Part shown: positions 18,079-26,884 of the stretch, in pieces
Layout: each line of letters opens with the position of its first letter
Numbering within the stretch: position 1 is the stretch's first letter
Assembly: GCF_004135585.1 (NCBI RefSeq)
Contig: NZ_CP035501.1
Span: 917,001 to 981,000, forward strand
DNA: 64,000 nucleotides
From: Sphingosinicella sp. BN140058
Lineage (GTDB): Bacteria > Pseudomonadota > Alphaproteobacteria > Sphingomonadales > Sphingomonadaceae
Direction of reading: 5' to 3'
Notes under the pieces: generated by a model
Seen by the model: the letters and a program-made list of their open reading frames with translations, nothing else
What the model was told of the DNA's origin: nothing
The model's database searches: none
Program-made: the position numbers and the translations under genes

Positions 18079-18126
18079 TTTGCTTCAGATTGGCTTTGCT
18101 TCAGATTGGCTCTGCTTCAGACTGGA
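18079..18126. repeat. Three tandem 16-bp units
   Basis: Units TTTGCTTCAGATTGGC at 18079-18094 and 18095-18110 are identical; the third (18111-18126) differs at three positions. The array spans the last codons and stop of the DsbD-like gene and runs up to the ribosome binding site of the redoxin gene, so it forms nearly all of their intergenic spacer. Confidence 0.85.
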
Positions 18127-20213
18127 GTTCCAAGCGCGGTGAGCTCCCCGACCGTCAGGATCTGGGGCAGGATCTTCGCGTCCTGGCCCGGTGGATAATA
18201 GAGATAGAGGGGGACGCCCGAGCGACCGTGCTGCGCAAGGAAGCGGCCGATCTCGGCATCGCCGCGCGTCCAGTCGCCCCCCAGCACCGCGACGTTGCGC
18301 GCCTGGAAGGCACGGGCCACCTCCGCGCTCGCCATGGCGCCCTTCTCGTTCACCTTGCAGGTGATGCACCAATCGGCCGTGAAATAGACGAAGACCGGCC
18401 TTCGCTCCGCCCGCAGCGCCGCGAGACTCGCTTCGCGGAAAGGTTCGGAGGCGAGGACGCCCTGCGCCGCTACTTCGGCACGGACCCCGAGCGGGACGAT
18501 GAAAATGGCGGCGGCGGCCGCAGCCAGAGCCGGCGCGAGCGGCAGCCAGGCGCGTGAGCCTCCCTGCCGCACGCCGACCCACCAGAAGCCGAGGCCGAGG
18601 ACGAGCGCTGCGCCGACGCCGAGCGCCATCCCGTCAACCCCCGCCTGGCGGCCGAGCACCCAGGCGAGGCCAAGGGCGGTGAGGAACATCGGGACGGAAA
18701 GGATGCGCCGCAGCCGGTTCATCCAGGCGCCCGGCCTGGGCAGCCTGCGCCGCAAGGCGGGAACGAATCCGAGCAGCAGGAAGGGCAGAGCAAGGCCAAG
18801 GCCGAGCCCTGCGAAGATGGCGAGCGAGGCTGCGGTCGGAAGCACGAGTGCGGCGCCGAGCGCGGCACCCATGAAGGGTCCGGTGCAGGGCGTCGCGACG
18901 AAGGCGGCAAGCGCACCGGTCCAGAAGGCGCCATGGACGCCGCCGGCGGCGGCCAGCCTGCCGCCGCTTGCGATGGCGGGGAGCTCGAACAGGCCGGCAA
19001 GGTTGAGCGCGATCGCGGTGACGAGCAGCAGCAGGATCAGGATCACGCGCGGATCCTGGAGCTGGAAGGCCCAGCCGACCGCGGCCCCGCCGGCGCGAAG
19101 GCCGAGCAGGATGCCGCCGAGCGCCACGCAGACCAGCACCACGCCGGCCGTGTAGGCGAGCGCCTCGCGCCGGGCCGAGGATTCGTCGGCGCCCGCCTTG
19201 GCAAGGCTCAGCGCCTTGAGGCTCAGGATCGGAAACACGCAGGGCATGACGTTGAGGAGGAGGCCGCCGAGGATCGCACCGGCGAGCGCCGCCTGGATCA
19301 CGCGCCATCCCGCGCCCGCCGCCGGTGCCTCGGCATCGGCCGTCACACCCGCCGGCGGAACCGGCCCCGGCTTCGCCGTCACCAGCAGGCCCTGCCCCTC
19401 ACCGATACTGAGCAGGCCCGGAACGGCGGCGAGGCCGGTCGCGTTGGCGCCGGCTCTGGTCTCAACGATCAGCAGATCGCCGTTGCGGCTCACCTTCTGC
19501 GCGGCGCCGTGATCGAGGCTGCCATAATCGAACGGGAAGAAATAGGGATCCTCCACGTCCACCGAAGCGGGCAGCGGCACGCCGATCCGCACCATTCCGT
19601 TTTCGACCAGGAACCGTCCTTCCGCGCCGATCGGCCTCGGCATCGCCGCCTCGAACGCGGCGAAGCGCTTGTCCATCGCCGCCGGCTGCCCCGCTGGCCC
19701 TGCAACGATCTCCGTCGACACTTCGGCGCTGTCGGGCACGCAGATCTCGGCGGTGCAGGCGAGGAAATCGAGCCTGGCGCGGATCGGCAGCCGCGTGCCT
19801 GGCGCCACGTCGGCGGCGAGCTTCAGGTCGGCAAGCAGCGCATATTCGTGCTCGTAGACATAGTTCATGATGCCCGAAACGACGAGCCGCTCCGGCACCG
19901 GATAGCGCAGATCGGACGCGGTGATGCCCTTCGGCAGCGTCCAGGAGATCGTCGCTTCGGCGCCCGCATCGCCCGGATTTTCCCAATAGCCGTGCCAGCC
20001 CGGTTTCGGCTTCATGACGAACGCGAGCGGGATCGAAGCGCCGACAGGCGCCTGCTGCGCGCCGGGCACCAAAGTCACCGCAACATTGGTGCCGCCCGCC
20101 TGCTGCGCCCGCGACGGCATTTCGAAGCCGAAAAGCATCAGCAAGGCGACCAGCCACGCGGCGGCTGCCATGGCGCCGATGCATTGGTGCCGGTGGAAAG
20201 TCGGGCGTGCCAT
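18117..20213 (-). CDS. DsbD/ScsB-like protein-disulfide reductase
   Basis: A 698-residue inner-membrane protein that carries electrons from cytoplasmic thioredoxin to periplasmic partners. Domains: signal-anchor (AAAAWLVALLMLFGFEMPSRA); an N-terminal periplasmic beta domain with the cysteine pair in FLACTAEICVPD; an eight-helix CcdA/DsbD core with cysteines in NVMPCVFPILSLKAL and ATPCTGPFMGAALG; and a C-terminal thioredoxin domain with FTADWCITCKVNEK. This order matches ScsB/DsbD fusions. The start at 20213 (MARPTFHRHQ) is chosen because it leaves a normal signal; the frame continues to 20378 with a basic, non-conserved stretch. The last codons lie in the 16-bp tandem repeat. It shares a transcript with the downstream redoxin gene. 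Confidence 0.9.
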   Translation of the reverse strand: MARPTFHRHQCIGAMAAAAWLVALLMLFGFEMPSRAQQAGGTNVAVTLVPGAQQAPVGASIPLAFVMKPKPGWHGYWENPGDAGAEATISWTLPKGITASDLRYPVPERLVVSGIMNYVYEHEYALLADLKLAADVAPGTRLPIRARLDFLACTAEICVPDSAEVSTEIVAGPAGQPAAMDKRFAAFEAAMPRPIGAEGRFLVENGMVRIGVPLPASVDVEDPYFFPFDYGSLDHGAAQKVSRNGDLLIVETRAGANATGLAAVPGLLSIGEGQGLLVTAKPGPVPPAGVTADAEAPAAGAGWRVIQAALAGAILGGLLLNVMPCVFPILSLKALSLAKAGADESSARREALAYTAGVVLVCVALGGILLGLRAGGAAVGWAFQLQDPRVILILLLLVTAIALNLAGLFELPAIASGGRLAAAGGVHGAFWTGALAAFVATPCTGPFMGAALGAALVLPTAASLAIFAGLGLGLALPFLLLGFVPALRRRLPRPGAWMNRLRRILSVPMFLTALGLAWVLGRQAGVDGMALGVGAALVLGLGFWWVGVRQGGSRAWLPLAPALAAAAAAIFIVPLGVRAEVAAQGVLASEPFREASLAALRAERRPVFVYFTADWCITCKVNEKGAMASAEVARAFQARNVAVLGGDWTRGDAEIGRFLAQHGRSGVPLYLYYPPGQDAKILPQILTVGELTALGTPV

Positions 20214-20414
20214 GAGCCGAATCTGCCATGGCCTGTGCCGCCTGACCATATGCCGGAAGTCACGGGTCTTCCGACATCGGACGAGTCCCCGTCGCCGATC
20301 GCGGCGCGCCTCCCGTTTCACGGTATGAACCGCTGTTCTTGAACACGGAAACGGAGCCACAAGTTGGAACATTTGCAATTCTGCGTTCCATCTGCCGAAC
20401 CCGGACCTTGCTGT

Positions 20415-21575
20415 TCAGGGAAAGCCGAGCACGCCGCCGATGGCCCCGCGCAGCAGGCCGCGCTTCTTCTTCGATTTGGGCTCCTGCGCTACGGGTGCTT
20501 CTTCCCCGTCCGCGGCTTCACCGGCACCGCGCATCATCGCGGAGACGTCGGCGCCGAGCACGCTCATGTAGCTCGCCTTGGTGCGCAGCTTGACCGCCCA
20601 GCCGGCGGGCGCGTCGCGGGGGGCGCCGTAATTTCCCTCGGGACCGTAAGCGGTCATCATCAGCATCGGCGCATCGGCGGCCTTTGCGACGGCGGCCGGG
20701 ATCGCGCATTCGGTCGCGTCGGGGCCGAGCAGGATGCGCTGCTGGACCAGACGGCCGATGTCGCTTTGCGCAAGATAGTCCGGCAGCGCCATGCCGGCCA
20801 TGCGGACGGCGCTCGACGTCCACATGACGGTGGTGCCGTCCTCGCGCGCCGCGACCACCGTCAGGATATAGCCGCGGGCGTTGGCGAGCGCGGGCCAACT
20901 GATCCTGATCGCGCCGGAGCCGAGCGCGGCGTGCCGCGGCGCGAGGGGAGCGAGGAAGTCGTTGCCCGCGGCAACCGTGAAGCGCATGTCGGGCGCGTAA
21001 TTGCCCTGCACGAGATGCTCGCCGACGAGCGACGCGCCGGGCGGGACGTTGGTGCCGCGGCGGCCGTTCGGCCATTCGCCATAGGTGGCATGGCGGCCGG
21101 CCGCGGGCGGGTTCATCGCATTGACCGCTGGCGTCGCTCCGAACGGCGACGGGCTGCCGGGCCTGATCTTCGCGAAGTCGACGACGAAGGGCTGGCCGGC
21201 CGCGGCCGCCTCGCCGCAGCCCCAGTAGAGCTCCATCCGTCCCTTGGGCATGTCCCCCACGCCCGGCCGGTAGTTGGTCCGTCCCTCGCCCTCCGGGTCC
21301 GCCTTGGGCGTGAGCAGCGGCAGACGGTCGCCGGCTTGCAGCGCCGGCGGCGGCAGATGGGCGGCGCTCGGCGCAGGCTTGCTTCGATCGGAGCCGAGCT
21401 GCAGCAGCAGAGTCTTCTCGACGCCGGCCGGCTGGCCGGTCGCCATCCCCGACACGGTGTCGGCGGAAAGCCAGTAGACCGCCTCGACCTTGGCCGGCCG
21501 CGCCTGTTGCGCGATGGCGGCGGTCGCGACGGCAAGCGCACCGAGCGCCGTACCGCGGATCAGGATCGTCTTCAT
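20415..21575 (-). CDS. Secreted hypothetical protein
   Basis: A 386-residue protein with a Sec signal (MKTILIRGTALGALAVATAAIA, then QQARP). I do not recognise a domain. Notable parts are KVEAVYWLSADTVSGMATG, the tract GRMELYWGCGEAAAAGQPFV, several alternating hydrophobic strands suggesting a beta-rich fold, and a basic C-terminus (EPKSKKKRGLLRGAIGGVLGF). A similar KKKGFGGLL tract lies near the N-terminus of the exported protein at 28931, and may be a shared membrane-associating motif. It starts 19 bp after the stop of the retropepsin-like gene, so both are in one operon. Confidence 0.75.
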   Translation of the reverse strand: MKTILIRGTALGALAVATAAIAQQARPAKVEAVYWLSADTVSGMATGQPAGVEKTLLLQLGSDRSKPAPSAAHLPPPALQAGDRLPLLTPKADPEGEGRTNYRPGVGDMPKGRMELYWGCGEAAAAGQPFVVDFAKIRPGSPSPFGATPAVNAMNPPAAGRHATYGEWPNGRRGTNVPPGASLVGEHLVQGNYAPDMRFTVAAGNDFLAPLAPRHAALGSGAIRISWPALANARGYILTVVAAREDGTTVMWTSSAVRMAGMALPDYLAQSDIGRLVQQRILLGPDATECAIPAAVAKAADAPMLMMTAYGPEGNYGAPRDAPAGWAVKLRTKASYMSVLGADVSAMMRGAGEAADGEEAPVAQEPKSKKKRGLLRGAIGGVLGFP

Positions 21576-21594
21576 GCTGGATGTCGCTTTCTGG

Positions 21595-22560
21595 TCAGGC
21601 GTGTGGCGCCGCAGCGGTGACGAGCGGCGGCGAGATGTGGAGGCGAAGGCTGGGATGGTCGATCACGAAGCGGCGATCGGCGAACATGTCGATGCCGAGG
21701 ATCACCGCAGGCTGGTCCCCCGCGAAGCCGAGCACCTTGAATACGGACAGGTCCGCGATCCGCACCTTGGGGCTGGTGGCACGGGCATCGCCGATCGCGA
21801 GTTCGCGGAGCGGCGCTTCGACGCTCGCCGCCGCATGGGCGGTCGCGCCCTTGATGTCGGACGCCCTAACCAGTCCGGGGCTTTCCGGGGTGAGGCCGAT
21901 CGCGTGCGCCGCCGCCCAATTGATGATGGTCCCGCGCGCGCCGGTGTCGAGCACGGCCGGCATCGCGACGCCGTTGATCCGCACCGTCAGGCGCGGGGCG
22001 CGCTGATCGTCGAGCACGAACGGGATCGACGTCGTGAGGCCATCGAGCATGCCGGATTCGACCTTCGCGGCCATCCTCCAGGATCGCCCCGGCAGGTCCA
22101 TCGCGACGACGTAATCGGCGATGATGTCAGCCCCGAGAATGCCGTCGGTGCCGAGCCCGTCGGTCGGCCCCGGCGGCATCAGCAGCATCTGCCGTTCGCC
22201 GAATCTGTACCCGCCGACCTGCACCCGATCGATCGACGCAAGCTCAACCTGGGTCTGGCCGGCGGCGCCGTTCAGCGGCCGATCGGCGGCCTTGGCAGCG
22301 AGGCCGGGCATCTCCGCCCGCAGCCGCGGCATGATCGCAGTGATGCTGGCCGCGGTGTCGAGGACGAACCTTTTGGGCGCCGAGTCGCCGAGCCTCACTT
22401 GGACGACGGCATGGCCCGAGGGCAGGATTTCGAGCGCGCCTGAAACGGGGTTCGTCCCGGCGGGAGGGGCGTCCGAGGCCCGCGCATCGGCTTGCGCGAG
22501 GGCGAGCGCGCCGAGAAAGCCGCATGCGGCGAGACTGCAATGGCGACCGATCCTGGTCAT
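21595..22560 (-). CDS. Secreted retropepsin-like aspartic protease (two lobes)
   Basis: A 321-residue exported protein with two aspartyl-protease half-sites on one chain: FVLDTAASITAIM near residue 66 and AVLDTGARGTIIN near residue 208. Each is followed by a hydrophobic flap-type segment (DGILGADIIADYVV; further on VKVLGFAGDQPAVILGIDMF). Bacterial PerP/retropepsin-like proteins usually carry one or two such copies; two motifs in one chain make a pepsin-like pseudodimer. The first motif has Ala instead of Gly after DT (DTA-A rather than DTG-A), which may weaken activity. The signal peptide ends near ADARA. It leads the two-gene operon with the downstream unknown secreted protein. Confidence 0.85.
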   Translation of the reverse strand: MTRIGRHCSLAACGFLGALALAQADARASDAPPAGTNPVSGALEILPSGHAVVQVRLGDSAPKRFVLDTAASITAIMPRLRAEMPGLAAKAADRPLNGAAGQTQVELASIDRVQVGGYRFGERQMLLMPPGPTDGLGTDGILGADIIADYVVAMDLPGRSWRMAAKVESGMLDGLTTSIPFVLDDQRAPRLTVRINGVAMPAVLDTGARGTIINWAAAHAIGLTPESPGLVRASDIKGATAHAAASVEAPLRELAIGDARATSPKVRIADLSVFKVLGFAGDQPAVILGIDMFADRRFVIDHPSLRLHISPPLVTAAAPHA

Positions 22561-22912
22561 GGCTGATCTCCGGGCGGCGGATTGCCGCGAACGGATTTCG
22601 GCTACGGCCGGCGCGGCGGCGACTCCACGCCGCAGCGATCAAGCCCGATCACGCTTCGCCGGAACCGGCAGCGCACGACGAAAACGGACTCGGGTGCGAC
22701 GGCGCCGTCCCTCGAGCGATCGTAAACGCCGACCGCACCTGCTCGTCCGTGACCGAGGGCATTTCAGGCGGTCTCCGTCGTTCGATCGACGGCCCTCGTC
22801 GCGACCCGGCGCCCCCATCGCGCGGCGATCCGGATCCGGAGCATCGGCGATGCACGCCGCCATGCCGCCCCGTAACGCCCTTTCGAACGGCCTTGGCCGA
22901 ACGGAGGGAACG
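22561..22912. promoter_or_regulatory. Divergent promoter region, no gene seen
   Basis: The 352 bp separate the start codons of the protease and the secreted hydrolase. Open frames crossing it continue from neighbouring genes. GGAGGG lies 4 nt before the ATG at 22913. No clear palindrome was found. Confidence 0.35.
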
Positions 22913-25120
22913 ATGATCAGTTTGCGCAGCTTGCCGGCGGTGACCGCCGGATTGATCCTGTCGGGCGCGGCCACGCCGGCGATCGCCGCCCAGTGTACCC
23001 GCGGGTGGGCGGGAACGATCAACTATACGCGCGCCCAGTCGAACAGCGACAACAAGACGGTCCAGCGCGTGACGGGCAAAGGCACGGAAACGACCAATTG
23101 GGTGATGAACGCTAACTACGCTGCGCAGATCGCGGTCCGAGCGCTGCCCGAGGCGGGCCTCAGCACCGGCCGCGCCAATATCAACTTGGCGTCGGTTTCG
23201 ACCGAGACCAAGTCCGCGCACGACCAGGACGTTTGCCCTCACACCAAGGAGCGTCGCCAGGTTTCCGGTCAGTTCGTCAGCAAGAGCGAAACTCGGGCGC
23301 AGGGCAGCGGGCTCGAGACGGATGTCAGCATTGGGGTGGACGAGGATGGCCATTACACCGTCAGCCTGGTTCTGCCTGAAATCGAGGGCACGGTCTCGGG
23401 ATCGTCGAGCGCGAGCTATTCGGGGCAGTGCACCCCCAAAAAGGGCACCAATCAGACACTCGGCGAAACGCCGACGAAGATCGACGGCATTCGCTTCGGC
23501 AGCGACGGCGACGATCGCGTCGATCGTTCCGATCCCAACCGCCTGACCGGCAGCCACTCCGTTTCGGCCCACGGCGTCACCGAAACGCTGAGCTGGAACC
23601 TGCGCCGATGCGGCCCGTCGCTGCGCCTGGCCGATCTCAAGTTTGAGGACATGCGCTTTCCGCGCTGGAACGACTGGCAGGAGATTCCCGAGCAGCGCGC
23701 GACGATCGACGGCAATATCGTGCGGGTTACCGCAATCGTCGCCAATGACGGGGACGAGGAGAAAGCGGCGACCGTCCGCTTCAAGGAAACCTATAAGGGC
23801 GACAGATGGGACGGCGCCAAGCCGGACAGCGGCATGGAGGAATTGTCCGTCACCGTCCCTGCCGGCGAACAGCGCGAGGTCCAGTTCACCTGGGACAGCT
23901 CGGGCTATGCCTGGTTCGACGATGGCCGTCCAAGACTGATCCAGCGTATCCGCGCAGAGCTCGAGGACCGCGGCAAGAAGGTCGACGAGCAGACCGACAA
24001 CCTCAAGGTCGCGCCGCGTCCGCTGGTCCTGGTCCACGGCGCCTGGGAGGATTGGCGCATCTGGGAATCGTGGCAGAACATCCTGACCACCACCCATTCC
24101 TATGATTGGAAGGCCTATCCGGTCGGCGAGAAATCCGAATATGGCCGAATGGACATCGATGAGGAATTCGGCAGTACCGGCCGCACCGACACGATCTTCG
24201 ACCATGCCCAGGATGTCGAGAAGTACATCGAATATGCTCAGGCGGAACGCAACGCCTGGCACGTCGACCTGGTCGCGCATTCGCTCGGCGGCCTGATCAG
24301 TCGGCAATATATCAATACTTGGATGCCGAGCTATTCCGACGGCAAGCCGCAGGTGACGCGCCTCCTGATGCTCGGCACGCCGAACATGGGCACGGGCTGC
24401 GCGGACCTGATGAGCTTCGCCCTCGAAGCCGTCGGTCAAACTCTCGAGGCCGTCGAAGAGATGCGGCCGAGCAGAGTCGCGAAGTTCAACGCCAGGGTGA
24501 CCCAGCGCAAGGGCACGCAATTCTCGGCCCTTGCCGGCACATCCTCGCGGAGCGTCTGCTCTATGATGGATCCCAGCGACGGGGTCGTCTCGGTGCCGTC
24601 GGCGACCTGGCAGATCGAAGACGCCATGCAGATGGACGTGTCCCACGCCGACATGATGGACACCGCGCCATTTTCCAGCTTCGTCAGGCCGCGCCTGGCA
24701 ATCGGCCCGGCCAAGGCGAAAGCCGCCGGAGCGCAGACCGGCATGAGCGGCGGCGGCGGCGGCGCGCCGCGGATCCTGCTGATCGACGATGCACCCGAGG
24801 CTCCGGAGCCAGGCAGACCCGATTTCGCCAAGGTCGTGAAACTCGCGCCCGGCGCGACCATCGACATGCCGCTGCCGGTCCGCGACGCGCGCAATCTTGG
24901 CCTGACCTTCGTCGCGGCCGGCACCGTTTCAGCCACCCTGATCGACGACAAGGGTAGGGTGGCGGGCGCGAACCTCGCCGCGACGCCCCAGGCAGGCCAG
25001 CCCTTCCGATCTTTGTTCGTCGATCGACCGGTCGCCACGGGCGAATGGACGATCAGGCTGCACAATGCCGGCGATGCCGCGCGCGAGGTCATTCTCGCGA
25101 GCTGGTCGAGCCCGAATTGA
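22913..25120 (+). CDS. Large secreted alpha/beta hydrolase (lipase-like)
   Basis: A 735-residue exported protein with signal peptide (AGLILSGAATPAIAA, then QCTRG). Residues ~27-235 form a beta-rich N-terminal module with several cysteines. Next is an immunoglobulin-like CARDB-type module around 245-360 (NIVRVTAIVANDGDEEKAA). The hydrolase domain begins at RPLVLVHGAWEDW, with oxyanion-side HG. The nucleophile elbow is DLVAHSLGGLISRQ, with Ser about residue 457; GTPNMGTGCAD follows as in bacterial lipases of the LipA type. The Asp and His are likely in MDPSDGVV and VSHADMM. A C-terminal module of ~110 residues looks like a pre-peptidase/beta-sandwich domain. Probably a periplasmic or secreted lipase/esterase. 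Confidence 0.85.
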   Translation: MISLRSLPAVTAGLILSGAATPAIAAQCTRGWAGTINYTRAQSNSDNKTVQRVTGKGTETTNWVMNANYAAQIAVRALPEAGLSTGRANINLASVSTETKSAHDQDVCPHTKERRQVSGQFVSKSETRAQGSGLETDVSIGVDEDGHYTVSLVLPEIEGTVSGSSSASYSGQCTPKKGTNQTLGETPTKIDGIRFGSDGDDRVDRSDPNRLTGSHSVSAHGVTETLSWNLRRCGPSLRLADLKFEDMRFPRWNDWQEIPEQRATIDGNIVRVTAIVANDGDEEKAATVRFKETYKGDRWDGAKPDSGMEELSVTVPAGEQREVQFTWDSSGYAWFDDGRPRLIQRIRAELEDRGKKVDEQTDNLKVAPRPLVLVHGAWEDWRIWESWQNILTTTHSYDWKAYPVGEKSEYGRMDIDEEFGSTGRTDTIFDHAQDVEKYIEYAQAERNAWHVDLVAHSLGGLISRQYINTWMPSYSDGKPQVTRLLMLGTPNMGTGCADLMSFALEAVGQTLEAVEEMRPSRVAKFNARVTQRKGTQFSALAGTSSRSVCSMMDPSDGVVSVPSATWQIEDAMQMDVSHADMMDTAPFSSFVRPRLAIGPAKAKAAGAQTGMSGGGGGAPRILLIDDAPEAPEPGRPDFAKVVKLAPGATIDMPLPVRDARNLGLTFVAAGTVSATLIDDKGRVAGANLAATPQAGQPFRSLFVDRPVATGEWTIRLHNAGDAAREVILASWSSPN

Positions 25121-25166
25121 TCGGAGCGGCCGGCCGCTATCCTTCATCCCGTTGGGAGTGCTTTCG

Positions 25167-25712
25167 ATGAGACGACTTTGCTGGCTCGCCTTTGCGAGCA
25201 TCGCCGCCGCATCCGCCCTGCCCGCGCAGGCGCCAGGACTGACCGGACGCTGGAGCCAGAGCAGCAATGGCAAAGAGCTGGTGCTTGCGCCGCGAGTCAA
25301 GCTGGTGCCCAATGTCGGCGTCACCGCCGGCACCAATCTCAGCGGCTCGACGGGCTACGGTTCCCTGACCCGCACCACCATCGTGACCGAGCCGGTGATG
25401 ATGCCGGTGGCGCGCTCGATGACGCTGGCGGTCGACGCCGACGGCCGCTTCCGATGGACGATCGTCAGGCGCCATGCCGAGAAGCAAGGCTGCACGATCA
25501 CCACCACGCAGGTGAAGCAAGGCCGGGTCAGCCAGGCCGGCGCCAAGCTCGATTTCGCGATCGCGGGCGGCACGGGCAGCTTCACGACCAGCTGCGGCCG
25601 CCGCGGCAGCGCGCCGCTGCCGGCCGCGACCGAACGATACGACATCCAGCCTGGCGGTAACGGATTTGTCCTTTCGGGCGGCGCCAGCCGCTGGGCCTTT
25701 CGGCGCCGCTGA
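25167..25712 (+). CDS. Secreted hypothetical protein
   Basis: A 181-residue protein with signal peptide (RRLCWLAFASIAAASALPAQA). The mature part starts LTGRWSQSSNGKELVL, the type of opening seen in small lipocalin-like or META-like domains, and has strands around RFRWTIVRRHAEKQGCTITT and DIQPGGNGFVLSGGASRWAF; the fold may be a small beta barrel. Two cysteines may pair. GGGAG sits 8 nt upstream of ATG 25167. It follows the hydrolase by 46 bp and is likely co-transcribed. Function unknown. Confidence 0.75.
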   Translation: MRRLCWLAFASIAAASALPAQAPGLTGRWSQSSNGKELVLAPRVKLVPNVGVTAGTNLSGSTGYGSLTRTTIVTEPVMMPVARSMTLAVDADGRFRWTIVRRHAEKQGCTITTTQVKQGRVSQAGAKLDFAIAGGTGSFTTSCGRRGSAPLPAATERYDIQPGGNGFVLSGGASRWAFRRR

Positions 25713-25890
25713 CGATCGCACGGTGCAAGGCGCTGCTGGCGGTCCTCAAGCCGAGCTTGGTGGCCGCGTTGGTGCATCGCGGGGTGAGCCGCCGATCTTC
25801 ATCGCGTGCATCGCGGCCTTAGACGCGGGCAGCTTACCGATCGCCGGTGCGTGATCCACCCCACCCTTCGTTCATCAGGAAAGGACGACC

Positions 25891-26790
25891 GTGCCCACAC
25901 AGAACAAATCCGCGTTCGCCATCGCCAGAGCCGGCCTCCTGTGCGCCGTGGCGGCCCCCTTTCTGCTCGCGGCGGCGCCGGAGGACACGCCTCGCGCTGC
26001 CGCCGACGCTTTGTCGAAGACGGAACGGGCGCTCGGCGCCGCAAGTGCGGCCGGGGACGGCATGGCGGCCTTGCTCGGCCTGCTCGACGAGCGCATCGTG
26101 GCGCCGATGCCCGGGCTCGAAATGCCGACCACCGGCGCGGCGCTGGTCGCAGGCATGCAGAAGGAGGATGGCGGCGCGCGGCCGGCCGATTGGACGCCGC
26201 TGCGCGTCGGGGTGTCGGCCGACGGCCTTCACGGGTTCACGCTCGGCCATATCGGCGTCCACGCCGCTGACGGGACGATCCGCCCGGCGAAATATCTGGC
26301 TTACTGGATCCGACGGGAGAGCGGCTGGCGGATCGCCGCGTTCAAACGGGTGCCAGGTGCCGGCCGTCCGCGCGCGGCGACGCTCGCGCCGTTGCTGCCG
26401 CAACCCGTATCCGCACGCGAGACCGATCCGGCATTGCACGCCGGCGATGCAGCGAGCCTGGATGCCGCCGAGCGCGCGTTCGCCGCGGAGGCGCAGCGCA
26501 TCGGGCTCGGCCCGGCCTTCGCCAAATATGGCCGCGACGATGCGATCAACATGGGTGAAGGCGCCGATTTCACCCTGGGCGCGGCCAGCATCGCCCGCGG
26601 CATGGGCGATGCGCCGACCAGCCCCGTTCATTGGGCGCCCGACGGTGTTCTGGTCGCCGGGAGCGGCGATCTGGGGCTGAGTTGGGGGCGGATCTGGTCG
26701 AACGATCCGGCGCGGAAGCGCTCCGTGCCGTTCTTCACCATCTGGCGGCGCGACGGCCGCGACGCACCATGGCGGTACATCGCCGAATGA
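25891..26790 (+). CDS. Secreted protein with two NTF2-like (DUF4440-type) domains
   Basis: A 299-residue exported protein; start GTG at 25891 with AAGGA 8 nt before. The signal peptide (ARAGLLCAVAAPFLLAAA) is followed by two roughly equal halves. Both halves look like cone-fold domains with the pattern helix-rich start, then WIRRESGWRIAAFKR or FFTIWRRDGRDAPWRYIAE as final strand. The duplication is inferred from this repeated ending. Ligand unknown. It is located 94 bp before the LytS-type kinase gene on the same strand, so it may be co-expressed with or controlled by that system. Confidence 0.75.
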   Translation: MPTQNKSAFAIARAGLLCAVAAPFLLAAAPEDTPRAAADALSKTERALGAASAAGDGMAALLGLLDERIVAPMPGLEMPTTGAALVAGMQKEDGGARPADWTPLRVGVSADGLHGFTLGHIGVHAADGTIRPAKYLAYWIRRESGWRIAAFKRVPGAGRPRAATLAPLLPQPVSARETDPALHAGDAASLDAAERAFAAEAQRIGLGPAFAKYGRDDAINMGEGADFTLGAASIARGMGDAPTSPVHWAPDGVLVAGSGDLGLSWGRIWSNDPARKRSVPFFTIWRRDGRDAPWRYIAE

Positions 26791-26884
26791 CGGCAACGAC
26801 GAAAACCGCGGATCCCGCGACGGAAATGCTCCCCCACGCGGCCGGCAGGGCTCTATAGTCGACCGAGACAGCGGGGATGCATTC

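Noticed and set aside
20365..20390. TGGAAC-N14-GTTCCA inverted repeat upstream of the DsbD-like gene
   Set aside because: Six-bp arms with a long spacer and only one copy; chance is likely.
22649..24646. A 665-codon open frame on the minus strand
   Set aside because: Antisense to the secreted hydrolase, which has a signal peptide, ribosome site and catalytic motif.
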